A stretch of DNA of 36,815 nucleotides from Candidatus Tharpella sp. GTDB taxonomy: Bacteria > Desulfobacterota > Anaeroferrophillalia > Anaeroferrophillales > Tharpellaceae. Position 1 is the stretch's first letter. Each line of letters opens with the position of its first letter. Where the stretch lies: positions 1 to 36,815 of the forward strand of contig JAGHAQ010000116.1 of the NCBI GenBank assembly GCA_021161425.1, read 5' to 3'. The position numbers were made by a program, and so were the translations under genes. This document shows positions 23,718-32,055 of this stretch, piece by piece. The notes under the pieces were generated by a model. The model saw only the letters and a list, made by a program, of their open reading frames with translations, made no database searches and was not told the DNA's origin.

Positions 23718-24006
23718 TTTCACTTTCGATAACGATGATACAGGTTCGTTCGCTGGGTTCAACTTGTTCGAGATTAAACTTGCAGCGCAGGTCGATAATC
23801 GGGATCACCTTGCCGCGTAGATTGATGACCCCTTTGACATAGTCCGGGGTTTGCGGCAGAACCGTAACCGACATCATGCCGATAATCTCTTTGATCTTCA
23901 TGATACTGATGCCATACTCTTCACCGACCAGGGCAAAAGTCATAAACTTATGCGGACCGCCACTGCCAAAATTATTTTGCACAGTTGCCTGATAGTTCGT
24001 AAAAGT
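23707..24006 (-). pseudogene. cheW: cheW, truncated at the C-terminus and fused upstream to a cheY stub
   Basis: About 90 residues of a CheW scaffold protein: FMTFALVGEEYGISIMKIKE, VTVLPQTPDYVKGVINLRG, KVIPIIDLRCKFNL, then it stops at SENDD. Normal CheW is about 150-170 residues, so the second half is lost. Upstream the frame stays open only to the TGA at 24007-24009, directly after the cheY stub, and there is no good start codon (a GTG at 23982 is the only candidate). A short protein might still be made, but it would lack half the receptor/CheA-binding fold. Confidence 0.8.
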
Positions 24007-24051
24007 TCAGGGAACAAAAGAGGCCTCATCGATGATCATAATCCGGGCCAT
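24007..24051 (-). pseudogene. cheY stub, first 14 codons
   Basis: ATG at 24051 opens MARIMIIDEASFVP and then TGA. This matches the first strand and acidic pocket of CheY-type receivers (usually IIDDASF). The rest of the receiver, about 105 residues including the phosphoacceptor, is missing, and the same frame resumes after the stop inside cheW. It marks the original 5' end of the operon. Confidence 0.65.
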
Positions 24052-24101
24052 ATCTTTCAGGAGATATCACTATAAAGAACAATTGCCAAAGGATATAAGA
24101 G

Positions 24102-24131
24102 AGGATAGTAAAGAGTGAAATAGTTTGACAA
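24102..24131 (-). promoter_or_regulatory. Possible promoter of the decayed chemotaxis operon
   Basis: Minus-strand TTGTCA (24131-24126) and TATCCT (24107-24102) with an 18-base spacer, about 50 bases before the cheY stub. Both boxes are 4-5 of 6 matches. If active it would drive the remnant RNA and the intact cheD and HDOD genes behind it. Confidence 0.4.
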
Positions 24132-24223
24132 TTTTGCCGATAAAAAAAGATCCACCAGATTGAGAAATCATTAGAATTTATAGAAAGAGATGGAACATCA
24201 ACTAACCCAAGCGCACTTTCAGG

Positions 24224-24253
24224 TTGACATGTTTTACCTCGATTGACTATAGT
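24224..24253 (+). promoter_or_regulatory. Sigma70-type promoter for the def-fmt-mfd unit
   Basis: Perfect -35 TTGACA (24224-24229) and -10 TATAGT (24248-24253), spacer 18. Transcription would start near 24260, about 80 bases before the def ATG. The 288-base gap between the cheY stub and def holds this and the opposite promoter; nothing else is supported there. Confidence 0.7.
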
Positions 24254-24339
24254 CTTTGCCCTTCATCCTTATATTAAAGTCTTTTTTACCGATACATCAT
24301 CTTTCAACCTCAAGATTCTATTGCCTACAATTACCAACA

Positions 24340-24846
24340 ATGAGCATTTTAAATATCGATGTCTATCCGGCCCCGGTTTTGAAAAGAAAAACCGAAAAAA
24401 TCCTGAATATTGACGATAATATCAGGCAACTGGCTGAAGATATGCTGGAAACTATGTACAAGGCCCCCGGGGTCGGCCTGGCCGCACCCCAGATAGGCTG
24501 TTCCATAAGTCTTGTGGTTGCTGATCCCGGCGATGAGGGCGAACCTTCACCTCTGATCCTGATCAATCCCGAAATCACCGCGCATGAAGGCCAAACCGGT
24601 ATCACTGAAGGCTGCTTAAGCGTTCCCGACTACACCGCCGAGGTTCCCCGTTATCAGAAAATTATTGTTAAAGCCTATACCTTAGACGAAAAAGAGGTGG
24701 AGTTAACCTTGGAAGACTTCCCCGCAATCGTTCTCCAGCATGAACTCGACCACCTCCAGGGCATTCTTTTTATCGATCGGATCAGCCGCCTGAAACGCAA
24801 CATTTACGATCGTAAATTGAAAAAAGGAACCCTCAACCAATCATGA
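24340..24846 (+). CDS. def: Peptide deformylase
   Basis: Removes the formyl group from new protein N-termini; metal-dependent. 168 residues. All three motifs are intact: GVGLAAPQIG (G44 onward), EGCLSVP with metal ligand C92, and QHELDHLQG with H134, E135 and H138. The ATG at 24340 starts the conserved N-terminus; no clear Shine-Dalgarno precedes it, and the 28-codon upstream extension is not family-like. Stop overlaps the fmt start (ATGA), so the enzyme pair that adds and removes formyl groups is translationally coupled. Confidence 0.96.
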   Translation: MSILNIDVYPAPVLKRKTEKILNIDDNIRQLAEDMLETMYKAPGVGLAAPQIGCSISLVVADPGDEGEPSPLILINPEITAHEGQTGITEGCLSVPDYTAEVPRYQKIIVKAYTLDEKEVELTLEDFPAIVLQHELDHLQGILFIDRISRLKRNIYDRKLKKGTLNQS

Positions 24847-25781
24847 AAATTCTACTTCTCGCTTCCGGGGAATTCGCGATCCCCACCTTGGAATTACTAG
24901 CCGGACATCGACCAACGGTTGATCTTAAGCTCTTCTCACAACCGGACCAAGCTCAAGGCCGAGGCCGCAAAAAAGCACCGACACCGGCCAAAGAGACGGC
25001 TTTAAACCTCAACCTGAACGTTGAATCTCCAAAAGATATCAACGCCCCGGAAAGCCATCAGCAGATTAAGGGGTTTGCCCCGGACTATCTGATTTTAGTG
25101 GATTACGGCGCCAAACTCAGTCCGGCGACAATCGCTCTACCCAAACGGGCCGCCATCAACCTTCACCCCTCCCTGCTGCCCGCTTACCGGGGTCCGGCAC
25201 CGATGCCTTGGGCTTTGATCAATGGTGAACCGATGACCGGCGTCACAACCCAACTGATTGGGGAAAAGATCGATTGCGGCAATATCCTGCTCCAGGAACC
25301 CACCTTTATTTTCGACCATGAGACCCTGCCCCAGTTATCCAGGCGCCTCAGCCTCCTCGGGGCACCATTGGTCTGGCGTACGATTACTGAACTGCAAGCC
25401 GGAAACATAGAACCTCGCCCCCAAGACGAACGCTTAGCTTCATTGGCACCCAAATTTAAAAAAGAAGATGGCCTCATCAACTGGCATGCACCGGCAGAGG
25501 CCCTCTTTAACCGCATCAGAGGGTTGAACCCCTGGCCCGGAACTTACACCTTTCACCACGGCAAAAGAGTCAAGATTATCGAGGCTCGACCCGTACAAAC
25601 GCCTCCGATCATGGCCCCCGGCACCATTATGGTGGACACCGACAAGCTTCTGGTCGGCTGTGGACAAACCAGCGCCTTAAGCATTGAGCGTCTGCAAGTG
25701 GCCGGCAAACCGATCCGCAGCGCCAGCGAATTTCTGCGCGGTTATAAAGCCCGGGAAAATGATTTTTTCGGCATTCGCTAA
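24843..25781 (+). CDS. fmt: Methionyl-tRNA formyltransferase
   Basis: Formylates initiator Met-tRNA with 10-formyl-tetrahydrofolate. 312 residues, standard. N-terminal catalytic domain with FSQPDQAQGRGRK, the INLHPSLLPAYRGPAPMPWA formyl-folate and catalytic motif (N and H), GVTTQLIGEKIDCG; C-terminal tRNA-binding domain from about 205 (IRGLNPWPGTYT). The ATGA overlap with def and direct abutment of the DUF116 gene (TAAATG) make one unit. Confidence 0.96.
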   Translation: MKILLLASGEFAIPTLELLAGHRPTVDLKLFSQPDQAQGRGRKKAPTPAKETALNLNLNVESPKDINAPESHQQIKGFAPDYLILVDYGAKLSPATIALPKRAAINLHPSLLPAYRGPAPMPWALINGEPMTGVTTQLIGEKIDCGNILLQEPTFIFDHETLPQLSRRLSLLGAPLVWRTITELQAGNIEPRPQDERLASLAPKFKKEDGLINWHAPAEALFNRIRGLNPWPGTYTFHHGKRVKIIEARPVQTPPIMAPGTIMVDTDKLLVGCGQTSALSIERLQVAGKPIRSASEFLRGYKARENDFFGIR

Positions 25782-26570
25782 ATGAGTACTCCTAAAACTT
25801 CCGAGCCCGCCCTACCACCCTCAAAAAAGAGGATCTTCATCGGTCTTTTAGGGCTTACTTTCGCCCTTATCATGCTCCTGATCCTGATTGGCGGTTGGGT
25901 TGCAACGATTGGATTGAATCACCTCCACCCCATCCTGACCCTGATTGCCCAGACCATTGCCGTTCTCACCTGCATCTTTTTGAGCGGCATTATTTCGGCC
26001 CTGATTTTCTCCATTCTCCTGGAAAAAGACCTACCCTTTACACAGAGAATTCGCGGCTTAGGTATCAAACTTTTCCTCCCTTTGATGGAGATCCTCGGCC
26101 CACGTTTAGGTATTTCAAAAGAGCGGGTGCGCAACTCTTTCATCGAGATCAACAACCGCCTGCTGATCTCCGGAAACCGCCACAAGAACAAGTCGGAACA
26201 CCTACTCCTGCTTCTACCCCACTGTCTGCAAAACGCCGACTGTCAACGCCGCATTACCACCAACATCGACAATTGTCAGCAATGCGGCAAATGCGACATT
26301 GACGCCTTGGTTAAACTTGCCCAAACCTACAAGGTTCGCATCGCGGTCGCTACCGGCGGCACCCTGGCTCGTAAAATCGTCCGTGATCACAAACCGAGAT
26401 TAATCGTTGCCGTAGCCTGCGAGCGTGACCTGACCAGCGGTATTCACGACACCTTCCCCCTGCCGGTGTACGGCATTCTTAATCAGCGCCCTGAAGGCCC
26501 ATGCTGGAATACCAGAGTCGATGTCGCCGAAGTTGAAAAAGCTCTGCAAATTTTCTTAAAAAGGGTTTAG
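25782..26570 (+). CDS. DUF116 membrane protein with cysteine-rich cytoplasmic domain
   Basis: 262 residues. A proline-rich start is followed by two membrane helices (about 18-45 and 50-83), then a soluble domain with LLLLPHCLQNADC, the ferredoxin-like CQQCGKCDI, IAVATGGTLARKIV, VAVACERDL, and a last cysteine in GPCWN. The six or more conserved cysteines suggest an FeS or zinc centre. DUF116 proteins often follow fmt in deltaproteobacteria and clostridia, but the function is not known to me. The ATG follows the fmt stop with no gap. Confidence 0.85.
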   Translation: MSTPKTSEPALPPSKKRIFIGLLGLTFALIMLLILIGGWVATIGLNHLHPILTLIAQTIAVLTCIFLSGIISALIFSILLEKDLPFTQRIRGLGIKLFLPLMEILGPRLGISKERVRNSFIEINNRLLISGNRHKNKSEHLLLLLPHCLQNADCQRRITTNIDNCQQCGKCDIDALVKLAQTYKVRIAVATGGTLARKIVRDHKPRLIVAVACERDLTSGIHDTFPLPVYGILNQRPEGPCWNTRVDVAEVEKALQIFLKRV

Positions 26571-26577
26571 CGGCAAT

Positions 26578-29500
26578 ATGTCCACACCCCCTTTTGCTCG
26601 TGAAATAAAGACCATTGCCAACGCTCTTACAGAAGCTGCAACCATCCACATCAGTGGTCTGCAGGGCTCCGCCCCGGCCCTGCTACTGAGCCAGGTAAAC
26701 CATCTTAAGACCTCCGGCTTTATCATCATCAGTGACGATTTTCAAAAAAGCCAGAATCTTTGCCGCGATGTTGCCGCCTACCTTGAGTTAGTACCATCCT
26801 CAACTCCTAAACCAGAGCTTCTGACCCTGCCTCCCTTGCCGCGCCTGGCCTACCGACAAACCTTGCGCAGCGGCCGCATTGAACGCGAGCGCATCAAAAC
26901 CCTAGCCCAAATCCGCAACCTTAAAAGCTTTCTCTGTTTCACCACGATTGCCGCCTACGCCGACCGCCTGCTGGCTCCAACAAGTTTTTACCAGCGCTTT
27001 TCCCGCCTTGAATGGGGCCAGACTATCGACCGGGAAAAACTTTTCAACCAACTTGAAAAATCAGGATATGTTCGTGTCCCGGTCGTTGACGAGCCTGGAG
27101 ATTACAGTGTCCGCGGAGGCGTAATTGACATCTTTTCAACCCTGCATGAAGAACCTATGCGCCTCGATTTTTTCGGTGACGAGATTGAATCGATCCGCCC
27201 GTTTAATCATCTGACCCAGCTCAGCAAAAAGCTTGAGTATGAATTCATGGAGCTCGGCCCGGCCCGGGAAGTCCTGGCTCCGCCCGATCTTGAGCCGGCT
27301 CGACAAAGGGTCAGACAACGTTTTGTCGAACTCAACGATTCCCATATCGCTCTAGGCCAGGCCTTGGAAGAACTCGGTCAGAGCCCGAATCGGCCCGGTT
27401 TTGAGGCCTGGCTGCCGGCCTTTGAACCTCAATGGCATTCACTAAGCGATTTCTTCCCTGACGACTGCGGCGTCATCTTCATTGACCCCCTGGATCTCAA
27501 CGAACAACTTGAAGACTTAAGCCAGCAGCTTAAGGAGGGTTATGAGCGGGTTTTAGGAGAGCAGCGCCTGGCCTATCCTCCCGACGCCTACTTCATGCCG
27601 TCCGACCGGGCTCTTAAAGCTCCCGCCGGCAGCGCGACAATCTATATAAGCGAACTCAGTTGCAAACCAGGAACCGCCGACGATAGCGAGGAAAAAAACA
27701 ACACTCAAGAAATACTTTTTAAAACCCGGGACAATCTCTTCCTCAGAGACAGCATCAAGCAAGCGGTTGCTGGAACCGGAGAAAATCCGCTGAGCGCTGG
27801 CGCAACCCTACTCAAAGAGCATCTGGCCCGGGGTTACCGCATTTTCCTGGCGGGCCGCAACCAAACGACCAGCGAACGCCTCAAATCCCTCTTACTTGAA
27901 TACGGCCTACCGGTTGAAACATCTTCAGAGACGATTGAGCAAACGGTCAAGACTATCACCCTAATGACTGTCCGTTTAAGTTGCGGCGTCCTATTGCCGA
28001 CGGAAAAAACTCTTTTTTTAAGCGACACCGACCTCTTCGGCCCCAAACAAAAAGTACGGACCACAACCAGGCACAACCAGGAGAACCACGACTCTTTTTT
28101 TGATGATTTTGCCGAAATCAAACCGGGCGAATACATCACCCACATCGAACACGGGATCGGCCGTTATCAGGGTTTGAAAACCCTAACCGTTGAGAACATC
28201 GTCAATGAATACTTGATTCTTGAGTACCAGGGGGAAGACCTCCTCTATGTACCGGTCGATGCTTTTGACCAACTCCATAAATATCACGGTAGCGGCGATA
28301 AAGCCTCCACCATGAGCCGTCTCGGCGGGCCGCAGTGGGCGGCATCCAAAGAGAAAACCAGAAAGGCGATCGATGATCTGCTCCTTGAGCTTCTTGATCT
28401 CTACGCTGATCGTGAGGTTATCGAAGGCCGGGCCTGTTTGGAGCCGGATCATATCTTTCGTGAATTCGAGGCCGCCTTTGCCTACGAGGAGACCCCTGAC
28501 CAACGCCGGGCGATCGACGAAGTCATCAAGGATCTGACCGCGGCAAAACCAATGGATCGCCTGGTCAGCGGCGATGTCGGTTTCGGCAAAACTGAAGTCG
28601 CCCTGCGGGCCGTTTTTCTGGCGGTTTTATCAGGCCGTCAGGCAGCTATCCTGGTACCAACTACAGTTCTTGCCCAACAGCACTTTGAAACTTTTAAGGA
28701 GCGTTTTAAAAACTATCCAGTCACAGTTGCCGTCTTAAGCCGTTTCCGCACTCCAGCCCAACAAAAACAAGTTGCCGAAGGTTTACGTCAGGGCGCAATT
28801 GATGTCGTTATCGGAACCCATCGCCTGCTCCAAAAAGATATCTCGTTCAAGAATCTAGGCCTTTTAGTGCTGGACGAAGAGCATAAATTCGGCGTCCGCC
28901 ACAAGGAGAAGTTAAAGAACTTAAGACGTCACCTCGACGTCATCTCGATGAGCGCGACCCCGATTCCGCGCACCCTGCAATTCTCACTCTCCGGAATGCG
29001 CTCTTTAAGCGCGATCACGACCGCCCCCCGCGATCGTCTGGCAATCCGAACTTTTGTCGCTGCCTATGATGATATTATCATCCAGGAGGCGGTTGAAAAA
29101 GAGCTTGGCCGCGGCGGCCAGATCTTCTTTGTCCATAACAGCGTCGCCACCATCGAAGCCCGGGCTACCCGCCTTAAAGCCCTGCTTCCCAAGGTCAGAA
29201 TCGGCGTCGGTCATGGCCAGATGCGGGAGAACGCACTGGAAAAGGTAATGCTAGACTTTGCCGAGCATCATTATGACCTGCTCCTCTGTACAACCATCAT
29301 CGAATCGGGCCTCGACATTCCTAATGCCAACACCATGATCGTGGAAAATGCGCAAAATTTCGGCCTCGCCCAGCTCTACCAGTTACGCGGCCGAATCGGG
29401 CGTTCACAACGTAAAGCCTATGCTTACCTTATGGTTCCGGAACTTGAGAGACTGACTCCGGAAGCCCGCAAGCGACTCAATGCTCTGGCCGAAGCCAACA

Positions 29501-30102
29501 CTTTAGGGGCCGGTTTCCGCATCGCCATGCAGGACCTCGAGATTCGCGGGGCCGGTAACCTTCTGGGCAAAAAACAGTCGGGCCAGATCTCGGCCGTCGG
29601 CTATGAACTCTACCAGGAGATGCTCAACGAGGCGATTAATGATGCTCGCGGCCACCATCAGACCAAGATTCCTGAGCCTGAAGTCAAGGTCTCTCTTTCG
29701 GCCCATATACCTCCCGGCTATCTTCCCGACCTAACCTTACGATTACAATTTTACAAAAAAATTGCAGCCACCGAAAATGAGCTCGGGTTAACCCATTTAG
29801 AGGATGAATTGAATGATCGTTGTGGCCAACCGCCGGAAGAGGTGCTCAATCTGCTGCGCCTCAAAAGTCTGAAAATTCTTCTCAAAAGCTATCGCGTTCT
29901 GGCCTTAGAACTCGGTCGTAAAAAAGTCAGTCTCCATTTTGACCCCGAGAATCCTCCGACAGCCGAAAAAGTTATGAACCTCTTGCAAGAGGAACCGGAC
30001 CGCTGCAAGCTGACTCCGGACCACTGGTTCAGCATGGAGGTCACTCTGGAACCCCATGAACTCTATGCCTGGTGTGAAAAGCTATTGCAAAAAATCCATT
30101 GA
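26578..30102 (+). CDS. mfd: Transcription-repair coupling factor Mfd
   Basis: DNA translocase that removes stalled RNA polymerase and recruits UvrA. 1174 residues, full length. N-terminal UvrB-like domains (about 1-340, YVRVPVVDEPGDYSVRGGVI), RNA-polymerase-interaction domain (about 510-580, GEYITHIEHGIGRYQGL, YLILEYQGEDLLYVPVD), then RecG-like motors: Walker A SGDVGFGKT (665-672), DEEH box 766-769, SATPIPRTLQ, TTIIESGLDIPN and QLRGRIGRS; C-terminal TRCF domain from about 1015. It starts seven bases after the DUF116 stop. No frameshift or missing motif seen. Confidence 0.98.
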   Translation: MSTPPFAREIKTIANALTEAATIHISGLQGSAPALLLSQVNHLKTSGFIIISDDFQKSQNLCRDVAAYLELVPSSTPKPELLTLPPLPRLAYRQTLRSGRIERERIKTLAQIRNLKSFLCFTTIAAYADRLLAPTSFYQRFSRLEWGQTIDREKLFNQLEKSGYVRVPVVDEPGDYSVRGGVIDIFSTLHEEPMRLDFFGDEIESIRPFNHLTQLSKKLEYEFMELGPAREVLAPPDLEPARQRVRQRFVELNDSHIALGQALEELGQSPNRPGFEAWLPAFEPQWHSLSDFFPDDCGVIFIDPLDLNEQLEDLSQQLKEGYERVLGEQRLAYPPDAYFMPSDRALKAPAGSATIYISELSCKPGTADDSEEKNNTQEILFKTRDNLFLRDSIKQAVAGTGENPLSAGATLLKEHLARGYRIFLAGRNQTTSERLKSLLLEYGLPVETSSETIEQTVKTITLMTVRLSCGVLLPTEKTLFLSDTDLFGPKQKVRTTTRHNQENHDSFFDDFAEIKPGEYITHIEHGIGRYQGLKTLTVENIVNEYLILEYQGEDLLYVPVDAFDQLHKYHGSGDKASTMSRLGGPQWAASKEKTRKAIDDLLLELLDLYADREVIEGRACLEPDHIFREFEAAFAYEETPDQRRAIDEVIKDLTAAKPMDRLVSGDVGFGKTEVALRAVFLAVLSGRQAAILVPTTVLAQQHFETFKERFKNYPVTVAVLSRFRTPAQQKQVAEGLRQGAIDVVIGTHRLLQKDISFKNLGLLVLDEEHKFGVRHKEKLKNLRRHLDVISMSATPIPRTLQFSLSGMRSLSAITTAPRDRLAIRTFVAAYDDIIIQEAVEKELGRGGQIFFVHNSVATIEARATRLKALLPKVRIGVGHGQMRENALEKVMLDFAEHHYDLLLCTTIIESGLDIPNANTMIVENAQNFGLAQLYQLRGRIGRSQRKAYAYLMVPELERLTPEARKRLNALAEANTLGAGFRIAMQDLEIRGAGNLLGKKQSGQISAVGYELYQEMLNEAINDARGHHQTKIPEPEVKVSLSAHIPPGYLPDLTLRLQFYKKIAATENELGLTHLEDELNDRCGQPPEEVLNLLRLKSLKILLKSYRVLALELGRKKVSLHFDPENPPTAEKVMNLLQEEPDRCKLTPDHWFSMEVTLEPHELYAWCEKLLQKIH

Positions 30103-30323
30103 CCTGATAGATGAGCGGCGTTTTTTAAGAGTTAAGTCACAGCGGATAGTGGTGGACTTTGCTTCGCCCTCTGTAACCGATAGATACCCCAAGGGCACTT
30201 CTTCGCTACGCTCAGGGCGCAAGCTAAAGATCTGTCCCCGCATCAAGACAATTCGGGGCCGGAACCTGAATAGTTAATCAAAATCAATCGATGACACTCA
30301 ACTCCATGCCAAAAGGACTATTC
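30103..30323. other. Intergenic region between mfd and the first foldase gene
   Basis: No convincing gene. It contains TTCGCCCTCTG and TTCGCTACGCTCAGGGCG segments (about 30164-30220) of the kind seen in dispersed GC-rich repeats of related genomes, but no complete inverted structure or second copy in this window. A reading frame crossing 30056-30277 has no protein-like character. No strong promoter or terminator was recognised. Confidence 0.4.
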
Positions 30324-31193
30324 ATGGTAAATTACTTGCGCAACCAGGCCAACCTCTCACTTTTTACCGTTTTTTTTCTTGTTCTGACAATAACGATCGG
30401 CTCTCTGTCCGCAACCGCTGCTATGGCCGACCCGGTAGTTGCCGAAATCGGTTCCGAAAAGATCACCCTCAGTCAATTTCAGACTGAAATAGAAAAACTA
30501 CCGCCCAATTTAAGACAGATGGCCAGCGACAAAAAGATACAAAAAGAGTTTCTTGAGCAGCTCGCAACCTCGCGACTTCTATACCAGGAAGGCATCAAGC
30601 AGGGTCTCACCAAAGATCCGGCAGTCAGAAACCAGATCGACAAAGCGACCCATAAAATTGTCCTTGGCGCTCTTTTACAGCGTGAGATCGAAAGCCGTAT
30701 CAAGGCACCGAGCCAAGAGGAGGTAAATCAATACTACCTGACCCACGCTGATGAGTTCCAGCAGGAAAAACAGGTTAAGGCCCGACATATCCTCCTCAAG
30801 GACGAAACGGAAGCTAAGAAACTCTCTGCGGAACTTCAAAAAGGGGCTGATTTTACCGCCTTAGCCCGTGACAAATCTTCCTGCCCGAGCGCCGCCCAAG
30901 GAGGTGATCTGGGCTTTTTCACTCGTAACCGCATGGTCAAAGAATTTGCCGATGCCGCATTCACCCTCAAGAAAGGTGAAATCAGCCCCCCGATAAAGAC
31001 CAAATTCGGCTACCATATAATCATGGTCGAAGAAATCAAGGAAGCCAGTGCCAAGCCCCTGGATGAAGTGCGTACTACAATTGAAAACAAACTCACCCAA
31101 GAGAAGAAAAACCAACTTTTCAAAGATTATGTCGAAAGCCTAAAAAAGAAATTTAAAATAGTTCTGCACCCAGACGTTATTGAAACTAATTGA
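30324..31193 (+). CDS. Periplasmic parvulin-type peptidyl-prolyl isomerase (PpiC/PrsA-like)
   Basis: Foldase assisting outer-membrane and periplasmic protein folding. 289 residues from the ATG at 30324, which has AGGA six bases upstream; longer in-frame starts at 30291 and 30306 would spoil the signal peptide. Signal peptide about 1-34 ending SATAAMA. SurA-N-like helical region about 35-140, parvulin domain about 145-240 (KARHILLKDE, FTALARDKSSCPSAAQGGDL, FGYHIIMVEE), and a charged C-terminal helix. First of three related genes; its TGA overlaps the TTG start of the second. Confidence 0.9.
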   Translation: MVNYLRNQANLSLFTVFFLVLTITIGSLSATAAMADPVVAEIGSEKITLSQFQTEIEKLPPNLRQMASDKKIQKEFLEQLATSRLLYQEGIKQGLTKDPAVRNQIDKATHKIVLGALLQREIESRIKAPSQEEVNQYYLTHADEFQQEKQVKARHILLKDETEAKKLSAELQKGADFTALARDKSSCPSAAQGGDLGFFTRNRMVKEFADAAFTLKKGEISPPIKTKFGYHIIMVEEIKEASAKPLDEVRTTIENKLTQEKKNQLFKDYVESLKKKFKIVLHPDVIETN

Positions 31194-32044
31194 GAAAATT
31201 TCACAGATACTGTTGCATCCTGTTATTACCCTTGATGAGCTGTGCTCTTATATCTGGCTGCTCTCCTCCCAAAGAGGTGGTCGCGACCATAGATAAAGAG
31301 ACGATCACCAGAACCGAGGTCAGGGCCCGCCTCAAGGGCTACAGTGAGGAGAGCGCAACCGAAACAACGCCGCCAACCGCACAACAAAACCAGTTTTATA
31401 GTGCCAAAGCTGTCTTAGAGCAGCTCATCAATGAGCGCCTATTACTCCTTGAAGCCCGGCGCCAAGGCCTGATCACTGATACCGAGAACGATCCCGGCAG
31501 CTACCAGGCGGTAATGCGAAAGGTTTTGAGCCGACTGGGGAAAGAGGTCCCTTTCCCAAATCTGGAAGAAGCCAAAAGACATTACGAACAACATACTGAA
31601 GAATTTGTCGTCACTCCCCGCTATCAACTCGAGCACCTGCTCTTAAATTCGGAGCATTCGGCCTGGGAGCTTAAAGAGCTGCTCGACAAAGGGAAAATAA
31701 CTATGGCAGAAGCGGGCCGCAAGCAGGTCGCTGGCGCCCGAATTGCCGATAGCGGCCAAAATCGCTTGGTGACAGCTGAAGAGCTACCCCCCGGCTTTGC
31801 TGAAATCCTACCCAGATTAAAACTTAAGAAAATCAGTCCGGTCATCGCCACCCCCTATGGTTATCACTTAATCCGGGTCGAAAAACGTCTGCCTGCGGGG
31901 AATATCCCCTTTCCCGAAGTTGAAAACCAAATCAAGGATAAGCTTTTTGCCCAACGTTTGCAAAACAACTACCAACGCTGGTTAAAACAAAGCAAAGAAC
32001 AACATACCATTGAAATTTTTCATCAGCACCTCGCTGACCTGTAA
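31190..32044 (+). CDS. Lipoprotein SurA/PpiC-like foldase with reduced parvulin domain
   Basis: 284 residues beginning at TTG 31190, which overlaps the previous stop (TTGA). Lipoprotein signal with lipobox ALISGC (cysteine near 24) predicts membrane anchoring on the periplasmic side. N-terminal helical SurA-like part (EQLINERLLLLEARRQGL), then a parvulin-like region (about 145-235) with YQLEHLLLNSEH and TPYGYHLIRVEKR, but the SCPS/GGDLG segment of active parvulins is replaced by a shorter, divergent stretch. It may be a chaperone without isomerase activity. Weak ribosome site; coupling to the upstream gene is likely. Confidence 0.82.
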   Translation: MRKFHRYCCILLLPLMSCALISGCSPPKEVVATIDKETITRTEVRARLKGYSEESATETTPPTAQQNQFYSAKAVLEQLINERLLLLEARRQGLITDTENDPGSYQAVMRKVLSRLGKEVPFPNLEEAKRHYEQHTEEFVVTPRYQLEHLLLNSEHSAWELKELLDKGKITMAEAGRKQVAGARIADSGQNRLVTAEELPPGFAEILPRLKLKKISPVIATPYGYHLIRVEKRLPAGNIPFPEVENQIKDKLFAQRLQNNYQRWLKQSKEQHTIEIFHQHLADL

Positions 32045-32055
32045 GAGAGATAAAT

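Noticed and set aside
23707-23982. The 91-residue CheW frame as a functional short gene
   Set aside because: It stops halfway through the CheW fold, lacks a normal start and lies among other truncated pieces, so it is listed as a pseudogene.
24117-24143. GCCGATAA preceded by GAAA at the spacing of a flagellar sigma28 promoter, plus strand
   Set aside because: The -10 matches perfectly but the -35 is poor, it points away from the chemotaxis genes, and one such octamer is expected by chance in a window of this size on two strands.
30056-30277. 73-residue frame crossing the mfd end
   Set aside because: It overlaps the mfd 3' end in another frame, is basic and low in protein-like pattern, and has no ribosome site.
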